Part shown: in pieces, positions 41,080 through 56,237 of the stretch
Numbering within the stretch: the first letter of the stretch is position 1
Layout of the letters: each line of letters starts with the position of its first letter
Assembly (NCBI RefSeq): GCF_020165195.1
Contig: NZ_JAIUHR010000004.1
Span: forward strand, 279,741 to 343,740
Origin: Mesorhizobium sp. CA14
Lineage (GTDB): Bacteria > Pseudomonadota > Alphaproteobacteria > Rhizobiales > Rhizobiaceae
Reading direction: 5' to 3'
DNA length: 64,000 bases
Notes under the pieces: model-generated
What the model was told of the DNA's origin: nothing
Seen by the model: the letters and a program-made list of their open reading frames with translations, nothing else
The model's database searches: none
Made by a program: the position numbers and the translations under genes

Positions 41080-41541
41080 TAAACCCTCTTGTCTCTCAAT
41101 TCCGTGTCTGCCCTGTCAGGGCCGCTCAAAGCGTCATTTCCATACGCAAATTCGGGCAACACACCGCGCCTCGCGGTCCTGCCCGAACAAATTGCAGAGG
41201 AAGCGGAAGCCGCTTCATGCGCGCCGGAAATGTCTTTTCGCTCGTAAAACGAACCCTGTTTGAGGCAAACTCCAAAGCGTGTCGCTTCGGACAGGAGAGC
41301 CTCACATCGGTTCTGACGTCGCGGCTTCTACTCGCAACCCCAAGGTCCGTCAACCCCGAAGCGGCAAATATTGCGCCCAACCGGAGGCTGGGCAGCCATG
41401 CGAAAAACGCATGTAATTTTCTTGCGTCTTTTTTCAAGAGCGAGGAAGAAAGTGACCGGCTTGCGGCTGTCTTCCCGGCCTGCTTCGTGTCAAAAGGCGG
41501 CTTGAGCCGGACAATCTCCCGGTAAAACGAGGAATCAGCCC
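41080..41541. other. Divergent spacer rpsL / small protein, with str leader
   Basis: 462 bases. The minus strand carries the str promoter (41325-41353) and a leader of about 240 bases before rpsL. The plus-strand gene at 41542 has GAGGA just upstream of its GTG. Overlapping open frames in this stretch have no support. No recognised riboswitch. Confidence 0.5.
41325..41353 (-). promoter_or_regulatory. Predicted vegetative promoter of the str operon
   Basis: On the minus strand, -35 TTGACG (41348-41353), a 17-base spacer and -10 TAGAAG (41325-41330). The -35 matches five of six sigma-70 positions and the -10 four of six. The implied start near 41318 leaves a long leader before rpsL. Confidence 0.6.
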
Positions 41542-41823
41542 GTGAACGACAATGAGGAACGGCCGGTCACCATCATCACCGGACGGGTCTGGCGCAAGAA
41601 AGGCGGCAAGCCGGAAGGCGTGCATGTGATGCTGGTTGCGCCCGACGATGATTCTGCCGTGCGCCGTGCGCTCGAATCGCTCGCGGCGGAAGGATTCGCG
41701 GAGGCCGAGCTCGACCAGATCGGCGACATGGAAGGCGAGCCCGACGAGGAGCCGCATCTGTCGGCCTATCAGGGCGCACTCGAAGGCGAGGTTTCGATCG
41801 TCACCTTCGACGAGCCCTTCTGA
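41542..41823 (+). CDS. Conserved small acidic protein, function unknown
   Basis: 93 residues, GTG start with GAGGA upstream. Basic N-terminal part (ITGRVWRKKGGKPEGVHVMLVAPDDDSAV) then an Ala/Glu-rich helix and an acidic end (GEPDEEPHLSAYQGALEGEVSIVTFDEPF). No membrane segment, signal or known catalytic motif. Near-identical short proteins are recalled from rhizobial genomes, sometimes labelled transcriptional regulators without evidence. It is divergent from the str operon and 79 bases before a sugar dehydrogenase. Confidence 0.75.
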   Translation: MNDNEERPVTIITGRVWRKKGGKPEGVHVMLVAPDDDSAVRRALESLAAEGFAEAELDQIGDMEGEPDEEPHLSAYQGALEGEVSIVTFDEPF

Positions 41824-41902
41824 TATCGCGGCCCCGGCGCGCCGGGTTTTTTCGGCTTATCCCTCAACCAATCGACGCTACTCTTCCCTTTCCGGAGTTC
41901 CC

Positions 41903-42832
41903 ATGACCATCACCCCCATCCAGCTCGCCATCGTCGGCGTGGGCAAGATCGTGCGCGACCAGCACCTGCCGGCGATCGCCAAGGACGGCAATTACCGTCT
42001 CGCAGCCGCAGCCAGCCGACATGGCAAAGTCGATGGCATTGCGAACTACCCGACGATCGAGGCGATGCTTGCGGCCGAGCCCAGCCTGGAAGCCGTCTCG
42101 CTCTGCATGCCGCCGCAGTTCCGCTACGATGCCGCGCGCACCGCGCTGGAAGCGAAAAAGCACGTGTTCCTCGAAAAGCCGCCGGGCGCGACGGTGAGCG
42201 AGGTCGAGCACCTCAAGGCGCTTGCCGACAAGAACGGTGTCTCGCTCTTCGCCAGCTGGCACTCCCGCTATGCGCCGGCGGTCGAGGCCGCGCGCAGCTT
42301 CCTCGCCTCGGCCAGGCTGACCTCGGCCGCCATCAACTGGAAGGAAGACGTACGCCGCTGGCATCCGAACCAGGAATGGATCTGGGAGCCCGGCGGCTTC
42401 GGGGTGTTCGACCCGGGCATCAATGCGCTGTCGATCGCCACCCATATCCTGCCGCCGATGTTCATCACTTCGGCCGTGCTCGACTTTCCGGAGAACCGCG
42501 CGGCGCCGGTCGCGGCGCATGTCGCCTTCCGCACTTCGAGCGGCCTGCCGGTGACGATGGAGCTCGACTGGCTGCAGACCGGCCCGCAAAGCTGGGACAT
42601 CGTCGCCGAGACCGACAAGGGCAGAATGGTGCTTTCGGGCGGCGGCGCCAAGCTCGCCGTCGATGGGCAGACCATCCATGACGAGCCGGAGGCCGAATAT
42701 CCGATGCTCTACAAGCGCTTCGCCGAGATCGTTCGCGCAGGCGTTTCCGATATCGATCTCGCGCCGCTGCAGCACGTCGCCGATGCCTTCATGCTGGGCA
42801 AGCGCAATGTGGTCGAGGCGTTTTTCGACTGA
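41903..42832 (+). CDS. Gfo/Idh/MocA family sugar 1-dehydrogenase (D-galactose / L-arabinose type)
   Basis: 309 residues. Rossmann start LAIVGVGKIVRDQHLPAIAK, the family EKPPG motif with catalytic Lys (HVFLEKPPGATV) and the C-terminal substrate domain with EDVRRWHPNQEWIWEPGGFGVFDPGINAL. That last segment matches, from memory, the L-arabinose 1-dehydrogenase of Azospirillum and related D-galactose 1-dehydrogenases, which make the lactone for a non-phosphorylating pathway. ATG 41903 follows CCGGAG; the longer open frame upstream overlaps the previous gene and is not used. Pathway partners are not in the window. Confidence 0.85.
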   Translation: MTITPIQLAIVGVGKIVRDQHLPAIAKDGNYRLAAAASRHGKVDGIANYPTIEAMLAAEPSLEAVSLCMPPQFRYDAARTALEAKKHVFLEKPPGATVSEVEHLKALADKNGVSLFASWHSRYAPAVEAARSFLASARLTSAAINWKEDVRRWHPNQEWIWEPGGFGVFDPGINALSIATHILPPMFITSAVLDFPENRAAPVAAHVAFRTSSGLPVTMELDWLQTGPQSWDIVAETDKGRMVLSGGGAKLAVDGQTIHDEPEAEYPMLYKRFAEIVRAGVSDIDLAPLQHVADAFMLGKRNVVEAFFD

Positions 42833-42865
42833 GACAGCGGCAAAGCGTCGAGGCGAACGGCAATC

Positions 42866-43531
42866 TCACGCGACGATCGCGATGGCAAAACCGTCATAAC
42901 CCTTGGCGCCGACGGTCTGGATGGCAGTGCCGTCCAGCCGCTTCTCGCCGCCGATGAACGAGAACGCCTCGCGAGCGCCTTCGACATTGGCATCGCCGCT
43001 ATTCTTTTTCACGACCGCGCCGTCGCGGATGACGTTGTCGCAGACGATGACCGTGCCCGAGCGCGACAGCTTCATCGCCCAGTTCAGATAATTCGGGTTG
43101 TTCGGCTTGTCGGCGTCGATGAAGATCAGGTCGAACGGACCGGCATTTTCGCCGGCCAGCGCGGCGAGCGATTGCAGCGCTGGACCGACCCGCAGGTCGA
43201 CCTTGCCGGAAACCCCTGCCCGCTCGAAATTCGAGCGCGCGACCTTGGCGTGATGCGGGTCCAGCTCCAGCGTCACGACCTTGCCGTCCGCCGGCAATCC
43301 CCTCGCCATCCAGATGGTCGAGTAGCCGCCCAGCGTGCCGACCTCCAGCACAGTTCTCGCTCCGCGGATGCGTACCAGCAGCGACAGCAGCTTGCCTTGC
43401 GCGGCCGAGACGTCGATCGCCGGCAGGCCCTGATCGCGGTTGGCCTTAAGCACTGCATCCAGCACGGGATCCGCTTCGAAAAGAGAGGCAACGATGTAGT
43501 CGTCGACAGCCGTCCAGGTCTTGCTGCTCAT
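42866..43531 (-). CDS. Class I SAM-dependent O-methyltransferase
   Basis: 221 residues of the catechol/caffeoyl-CoA O-methyltransferase type. SAM site TVLEVGTLGGYSTIWMA, acidic residue after strand 2 (VTLELDPHHA), and metal-binding FIDADKPNNPNYLNWAM. ATG 43531 (MSSKTW) has GAGGAAG upstream; further upstream in-frame codons lie over the rpoC terminator. Substrate unknown. Located between the sugar dehydrogenase (convergent) and rpoC. Confidence 0.88.
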   Translation of the reverse strand: MSSKTWTAVDDYIVASLFEADPVLDAVLKANRDQGLPAIDVSAAQGKLLSLLVRIRGARTVLEVGTLGGYSTIWMARGLPADGKVVTLELDPHHAKVARSNFERAGVSGKVDLRVGPALQSLAALAGENAGPFDLIFIDADKPNNPNYLNWAMKLSRSGTVIVCDNVIRDGAVVKKNSGDANVEGAREAFSFIGGEKRLDGTAIQTVGAKGYDGFAIAIVA

Positions 43532-43561
43532 AGCTCTTCCTCGTTGGTGAAGCCAAAATGC

Positions 43562-43587
43562 AAGAAGGGGCCGCGTGGGCCCCTTCT
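43562..43587 (-). terminator. Hairpin terminator after rpoC
   Basis: AGAAGGGGCC and GGCCCCTTCT arms with a loop of GCGT, about 25 bases after the rpoC stop on the minus strand. The following T stretch is interrupted (CTTCTTGCATTTT), so termination may be partial. Confidence 0.65.
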
Positions 43588-43610
43588 CTTCGTTTGTCAT
43601 ATCAAGCCAC

Positions 43611-47807
<4,197 letters not shown>

Positions 47808-47903
47808 GCCGTTCTCCTTTTCGGGGTCCTCGATAACCCCTTGCATCGATCGCGGACGACTTGTCCGCAGAATGGCCGGTCGAACCGGCCGAAGATTTCT
47901 TGG

Positions 47904-47933
47904 GGCGCGCCGCGTCTTTGAGCGCGGCGCGCC
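47904..47933. other. Strong hairpin in the rpoB-rpoC spacer
   Basis: Ten-base GC stem GGCGCGCCGC (47904-47913) and GCGGCGCGCC (47924-47933), seven bases after the rpoB stop. There is no T run, so an RNA-processing or stability role is more likely than termination. A smaller hairpin GGCCGG-CCGGCC follows at about 47874-47890. Confidence 0.65.
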
Positions 47934-47939
47934 ATAGGC

Positions 47940-52076
<4,137 letters not shown>

Positions 52077-52306
52077 CGTCGCTCCTTAGCTCTAAACTCG
52101 GGGCGAACCTCGCCGCGGCTCGCCTTGCACCAACGGGCGGCCTCGGCGGCTGCCCCTATCTGTTTTCCGGCCGCCCTCGCCGCTCTTTTGACGGGGTACC
52201 GGCTAAAACGGGAGAAAACCCGTTTCCGGAAGGCCGCTTTTCGGCCCTCAGGAAAGAGGTTTTCAAACGCCTCGCGCAACAAAGCCTCCCTCAATCCAAG
52301 GGAGGG

Positions 52307-52333
52307 GGCGGACGGCGCGAGACCGTCCGCCCT
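52307..52333. other. Hairpin in the rplL-rpoB spacer (candidate attenuator)
   Basis: Ten-base stem GGGCGGACGG (52307-52316) and CCGTCCGCCC (52324-52333) with a seven-base loop, 12 bases after the rplL stop. No T run follows on the minus strand. In E. coli the same gap holds an attenuator and an RNase III site that lower rpoBC expression relative to L7/L12; an equivalent is inferred here. Confidence 0.6.
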
Positions 52334-52345
52334 CGCCTAACAGGC

Positions 52346-52726
52346 TTACTTCAGCTCGACCTTGGCGCCAGCTGCTTCCAGCTGAGCCTTGAACTTGTCG
52401 GCGTCGGCCTTGGAAACGCCTTCCTTGACCGGCTTCGGAGCCGCTTCGACCAGGTCCTTGGCTTCCTTGAGGCCAAGGCCGGTGATGGCGCGGACTTCCT
52501 TGATGACGTTGATCTTCTGGGCGCCGGCGTCGGCGAGAACGACGTCGAATTCCGTCTTCTCTTCAACCGGAGCAGCGGCAGCGGCAGCACCACCGCCAGC
52601 GGCGGCAACAGCCACCGGAGCGGCGGCCGAAACGCCCCACTTCTCTTCCAGGAGCTTCGACAGCTCAGCCGCCTCGAGGACGGTCAGCTTCGAAAGGTCG
52701 TCTACGATCTTCGCGAGATCAGCCAT
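52346..52726 (-). CDS. rplL: 50S ribosomal protein L7/L12
   Basis: 126 residues. N-terminal dimerisation helix, Ala/Gly-rich hinge ([23 protein letters not shown]) and the globular factor-binding domain with [23 protein letters not shown]. Multiple copies form the ribosomal stalk that recruits GTPase factors. 54 bases after rplJ. Confidence 0.98.
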   Translation of the reverse strand: MADLAKIVDDLSKLTVLEAAELSKLLEEKWGVSAAAPVAVAAAGGGAAAAAAPVEEKTEFDVVLADAGAQKINVIKEVRAITGLGLKEAKDLVEAAPKPVKEGVSKADADKFKAQLEAAGAKVELK

Positions 52727-52780
52727 TTTGATATTCCTTTAGTTGGTTCGAACGTGTGTTGTTGACAGCGAGGAACGGCC

Positions 52781-53299
52781 TCATGCCGCCTCGTCCTTCC
52801 GGGCGTAAGCGCCGATGACACGCGCGACCGAAGCCGCGGGCGCATTGACGATCTGGGCGATCCGGGTAGCCGGGGTGGCGATCATGCCAACCAGCCTGGC
52901 GCGCAGCTCGTCGAGCGACGGCATCGTGGCGAGTGCCTTGACACCATCGGCGTTGAGCGAGGTCGAGCCCATCGCGCCGCCGAGAATGATCAGCTTGTCA
53001 TTCCCTTTGGCGAAATCGGACGTGACCTTCGGCGCCGCAACCGGATCCTCCGAATAAGCGACCAGCGTCTGTCCCTTGAACAGATCGATGATCGATGCGG
53101 AGTCCGTGCCCTGAAGAGCGATCTTGGCGAGACGGTTCTTCGCGACTTTGACGGTGCCGCCGGCGGCGCGCATTTTCGACCGAAGGTCGTTCATTTGCGC
53201 CACGGTGATACCGGCGTAGTGGGCCACGACGACTGAACCCGCGTTCGAGAACGCTTCGTTCAGGCCCGTGACGAGTTCGCGCTTTTCCGCTCTGTCCAC
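52781..53299 (-). CDS. rplJ: 50S ribosomal protein L10
   Basis: 172 residues. Anchors the L7/L12 stalk on 23S r[31 protein letters not shown] opens the protein and the C-terminal helix ([15 protein letters not shown]) binds L12 dimers. The L10-L12 complex normally represses its own mRNA; a leader resembling the L10 element lies in the 384-base gap to rplA. Confidence 0.98.
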   Translation of the reverse strand: MDRAEKRELVTGLNEAFSNAGSVVVAHYAGITVAQMNDLRSKMRAAGGTVKVAKNRLAKIALQGTDSASIIDLFKGQTLVAYSEDPVAAPKVTSDFAKGNDKLIILGGAMGSTSLNADGVKALATMPSLDELRARLVGMIATPATRIAQIVNAPAASVARVIGAYARKDEAA

Positions 53300-53683
53300 T
53301 GCCTATCTCCAGTTGACCTCTGCCTCATTCTCGAGGTCAGAAGTCGGGTTGCCTTTTGCCGGCCGGGCCATCCAAAATCCTGGATCTCCCGAACGGCGCT
53401 CGAGGATCCTGCCCCCTTTTCGCGACACCGACGGCAAGCCGGCGATGCGCTGACAAAAGGCAAACACGGTTCGAACCTTTCATTGGAGCACTTGCTCCTT
53501 TGTCGGGTCTTCACCCGTCTCATGCAGGCCCACATGAATTAAGGCCCCCTTTTGAACAAGGCTGGCCGCCTGCAATCTCGGACAGGATATCCGGAAACCT
53601 CTCGGCTCCCGGGTACCGGGCCGCCGACGGATCGGCGGTCCGGAATTCTTCAATGACCGGCCTTGAGCCCGGTCAGACGACAC
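53300..53683. other. rplA-rplJ spacer
   Basis: 384 bases with no gene. The middle part (53465-53520) contains three small hairpins described as an L10 leader candidate. The remainder has a moderate GC content and no recognised promoter, although a separate rplJ promoter is known in many bacteria. Confidence 0.5.
53465..53520 (-). promoter_or_regulatory. Candidate L10 (rplJL) leader element
   Basis: On the minus strand three hairpins follow each other: GGGT-loop-ACCC (53505-53516), GGAGC-AAGT-GCTCC (53485-53498) and the palindrome GGTTCGAACC (53468-53477), linked by short A-rich spacers such as ACAAA and AATGAAA. Position, about 170 bases before rplJ, and this stem series resemble the Rfam L10 leader. 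Not verified by a covariance search. Confidence 0.5.
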
Positions 53684-54382
53684 TTACGACGCGGCGAGCG
53701 TCGCGATGTCGAGCTTGAGGCCAGGGCCCATCGTCGAGGTGACCGACACCTTCTTGACGTAGTTGCCCTTGGCGCCCGCGGGCTTCGCCTTGTTCACCGC
53801 ATCGGCGAAGGCGCGGACATTCTCTTCCAGCGCCTTGACGTCGAACGAGACCTTGCCGACGCCGGCCTGGACGATACCGGCTTTCTCGACGCGGAACTCG
53901 ACGGCGCCGCCCTTCGAAGCCTTGACGGCTGCGGCCACATCGGTGGTCACGGTGCCGACCTTCGGATTCGGCATCATGCCGCGCGGGCCGAGCACCTTAC
54001 CCAGACGACCGACCAGCGGCATCATGTCCGGGGTGGCGATGCAGCGATCGAAATCGATCGTGCCCTTCTGGACGATGTCGACCAGGTCCTCGGCGCCAAC
54101 GATATCGGCGCCGGCGGCCTTGGCTTCCTCGGCCTTGTCGCCGCGGGCGAACACCGCGACACGCACCGAGCGGCCGGTGCCGTTCGGCAGATTGACCACG
54201 CCGCGGACCATCTGGTCGGCATGACGCGGATCGACGCCGAGATTCATCGAGATCTCGACGGTCTCGTCGAACTTCACCGCGGACCGGTCCTTGAGCAGCT
54301 GCAGCGCCTCATTGAGGGCGTAAGCCTTGTTCGGATCGATGCCTTCGCGGCTCTTGGCAACACGCTTTGCAATCTTTGCCAT
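53684..54382 (-). CDS. rplA: 50S ribosomal protein L1
   Basis: 232 residues. [21 protein letters not shown] and the two-domain core with [22 protein letters not shown] are conserved. Forms the mobile L1 stalk at the E site and in many bacteria represses rplKA translation. Four bases after rplK. Confidence 0.98.
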   Translation of the reverse strand: MAKIAKRVAKSREGIDPNKAYALNEALQLLKDRSAVKFDETVEISMNLGVDPRHADQMVRGVVNLPNGTGRSVRVAVFARGDKAEEAKAAGADIVGAEDLVDIVQKGTIDFDRCIATPDMMPLVGRLGKVLGPRGMMPNPKVGTVTTDVAAAVKASKGGAVEFRVEKAGIVQAGVGKVSFDVKALEENVRAFADAVNKAKPAGAKGNYVKKVSVTSTMGPGLKLDIATLAAS

Positions 54383-54386
54383 GATC

Positions 54387-54815
54387 TTAGCCCACCACTT
54401 CCAGGCCCATCGAGCGGGCGGAGCCCTCGACCATGCGCATGGCCGCCTCGACGTCGTTTGCGTTCAGGTCCTTCATCTTCTGCTCGGCGATCGCGCGCAC
54501 CTTGTCGCGGCTGATCGTGCCGACCTTGGTCTTGCCCGGCTCCTTGGAGCCCGACTTCAGGTTGGCGGCCTTTTTCAGGAAGTAGCTCACCGGCGGCGTC
54601 TTCATGACGAAGGTGAACGACTTGTCCTGGTAGTAGGTGATGACGACCGGGATCGGCGACCCCTTCTCCATCTCCTGGGTCTGCGCGTTGAACGCCTTGC
54701 AGAACTCCATAATGTTGATGCCGCGCTGACCAAGCGCCGGGCCGATCGGGGGCGACGGCGTGGCCGAGCCCGCGGCAACCTGGAGCTTGAGCTGGCCTGC
54801 AACTTTCTTAGCCAT
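54387..54815 (-). CDS. rplK: 50S ribosomal protein L11
   Basis: 142 residues, the E. coli length. [39 protein letters not shown] contains the thiostrepton-site prolines. The C-terminal domain binds the GTPase-centre rRNA. Close to rplA (4 bases) and 212 bases after nusG. Confidence 0.98.
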   Translation of the reverse strand: MAKKVAGQLKLQVAAGSATPSPPIGPALGQRGINIMEFCKAFNAQTQEMEKGSPIPVVITYYQDKSFTFVMKTPPVSYFLKKAANLKSGSKEPGKTKVGTISRDKVRAIAEQKMKDLNANDVEAAMRMVEGSARSMGLEVVG

Positions 54816-54975
54816 CTCTATTCCTGCCTTTTTCTCATGCCGACCCCATGATCCGGGACGCCGGCGGTTGCAGTCTGGTGGTGCGGTTCCGACGGCCGGC
54901 TATGCCGCCTTCGCCTCCCACCCGTTCATGCGGCGCTTTAAGCAACCGCCCCTGGCACCTATCGGAGCAGGGAAC

Positions 54976-55018
54976 CCGACGCCTTTCGGCGCGGGTGTGC
55001 CGACGCCTTTCGGCGCGG
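54976..55018. repeat. 19-base direct repeat in the nusG-rplK spacer
   Basis: CCGACGCCTTTCGGCGCGG occurs at 54976-54994 and again at 55000-55018, a 24-base period. Each copy folds as GCC-TTTC-GGC. They begin nine bases downstream of the nusG stop on the minus strand. Confidence 0.75.
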
Positions 55019-55027
55019 CTTTACGGA

Positions 55028-55555
55028 TCAGCCCTTTTCGACCTGTCCGAATTCCAGATCGACGGGCACGGCGCGCCCGAAGATCGAAACTTCCACCTTG
55101 AGGCGGGCCCGCTCCTCGTCCACTTCCTGAACGACGCCGTTGAACGACGCGAAAGGACCGTCCGAAACGCGGATCGCCTCGCCGATCTCGAAGGTGACCG
55201 AAGGCTTCGGCCTCTCGACGCCTTCCTGGACCTGGTTCAGGATGCGCTGCGCCTCGGTCTCGGTGATCGGCACAGGCTTGGAGTCGCCCAGGAAGCCGGT
55301 GACCTTCGGCGTGTTCTTGACCAGCGAGAACACGGCATCGGTCAGGTTGGCCTTCAAGAGCACATAGCCCGGGAAGAACTTGCGCTCGGCATCGACCTTG
55401 CGGCCGCGACGGATCTCGACGACCTTTTCGGTCGGGACCACGATCTGTTCGATGTCACCTGACAGGCCCTTCTGCTTGGCCTTGTTCTCGATGTCCTCGG
55501 CGACCTTCTTCTCGAAGTTCGAATAGGCGTGGACGATATACCACCGCGCAGTCAT
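55028..55555 (-). CDS. nusG: Transcription termination/antitermination protein NusG
   Basis: 175 residues. NGN domain opening WYIVHAYSNFEKKVAEDIENKA, the PGYVLLKANL core, and a C-terminal KOW domain (GEAIRVSDGPFASFNGVVQEV). It links RNA polymerase to Rho or to the S10-bearing ribosome. 27 bases after secE, the conserved pair. Confidence 0.98.
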   Translation of the reverse strand: MTARWYIVHAYSNFEKKVAEDIENKAKQKGLSGDIEQIVVPTEKVVEIRRGRKVDAERKFFPGYVLLKANLTDAVFSLVKNTPKVTGFLGDSKPVPITETEAQRILNQVQEGVERPKPSVTFEIGEAIRVSDGPFASFNGVVQEVDEERARLKVEVSIFGRAVPVDLEFGQVEKG

Positions 55556-55582
55556 TTCACGACCTCTCCGTAAACCGCCGAA

Positions 55583-55786
55583 TTAATGCCCGAGACCCAG
55601 GATCCACTCGATCGCATAGCCCATCAGAATATCGGCAGCGAAGAAGAACAGCATCGCGATCACCGCGAATATCAGGACCATCACGGTCGAAATCATTGTT
55701 TCGCGCCGCGAAGGCCATGTCACCTTGGCCGTCTCCGCGCGAACCTGCTGGAGAAAGGTGAAGGGATTAGTGGTTTTCGAAGCCAT
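55583..55786 (-). CDS. secE: Preprotein translocase subunit SecE
   Basis: 67 residues: the minimal single-membrane-segment form usual outside enterobacteria. Amphipathic NPFTFLQQVRAETAKVTWPSRRE with the conserved TWPSR, then one hydrophobic segment. Clamps SecY. Upstream, tRNA-Trp would normally adjoin; here a degenerate copy and an autotransporter gene lie between. Confidence 0.96.
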   Translation of the reverse strand: MASKTTNPFTFLQQVRAETAKVTWPSRRETMISTVMVLIFAVIAMLFFFAADILMGYAIEWILGLGH

Positions 55787-55954
55787 GCGCCGCCTGTTTT
55801 CGAGACCCGTTGGCCGGGCCTCCTGGATGATCCCGCTGACCGGGACGTGCCGCCTGGGCTCTATGCGGCGCGAATCAGCGCCGCTATTTCACCCACGCAA
55901 ATCAGACGCGTAAAGCCGGCTTCCCAGCTCCACGCGTCGCGTGTCTGTCTTGTC

Positions 55955-55983
55955 TACATAAAACCGATTCTTAATCCACGCAA
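55955..55983 (-). promoter_or_regulatory. Weak promoter candidate for secE-nusG
   Basis: Minus strand TTGCGT (55978-55983), 17-base spacer, TATGTA (55955-55960). Only half the consensus positions match. It is listed because the insertion upstream separates secE from tRNA-Trp and tuf, so a nearby promoter is needed. Confidence 0.3.
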
Positions 55984-56142
55984 GTGGCAAGGGTCCGCTT
56001 TATGTCTCAACGCCGCCTCGGAACCATCCAGTCGTCCCGTCCCGGCTATACGGGGCTTATGCCCCAATTCTCGCCATATGGCAAGCCGCTCACCGATTTT
56101 CAACCGCGGAGCGGCCGCTCATCGGCCCGCGACCCTGGAAAA

Positions 56143-56221
56143 TGGCACAGGCAGCAGGGCTTCGGATTTGCGACTTGCGGTTTGGAGACCGAACAATCTA
56201 CCGGCGGACAGCTGTGCCCGA
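56143..56221 (-). pseudogene. Degenerate tRNA-Trp copy
   Basis: 79 bases on the minus strand that align with the intact tRNA-Trp at 60872-60947 in the same orientation. The 3' half, from CGGTCTCC through the CCA end, is clearly similar (anticodon region CTCCAAA kept, T-arm altered). The D arm is scrambled and the acceptor stem mismatched, so it cannot fold as a working tRNA. Either an attachment-site duplicate or a decayed tandem tRNA. Confidence 0.75.
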
Positions 56222-56237
56222 TGCCTCGTCGACGCCG

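Larger units (their letters stand above)
55787..56237. other. Spacer upstream of secE
   Basis: 451 bases. Contains a weak promoter candidate for secE-nusG (55955-55983) and a degenerate tRNA-Trp copy (56143-56221). The open frames on the plus strand here overlap the tRNA remnant and lack support. Confidence 0.5.
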
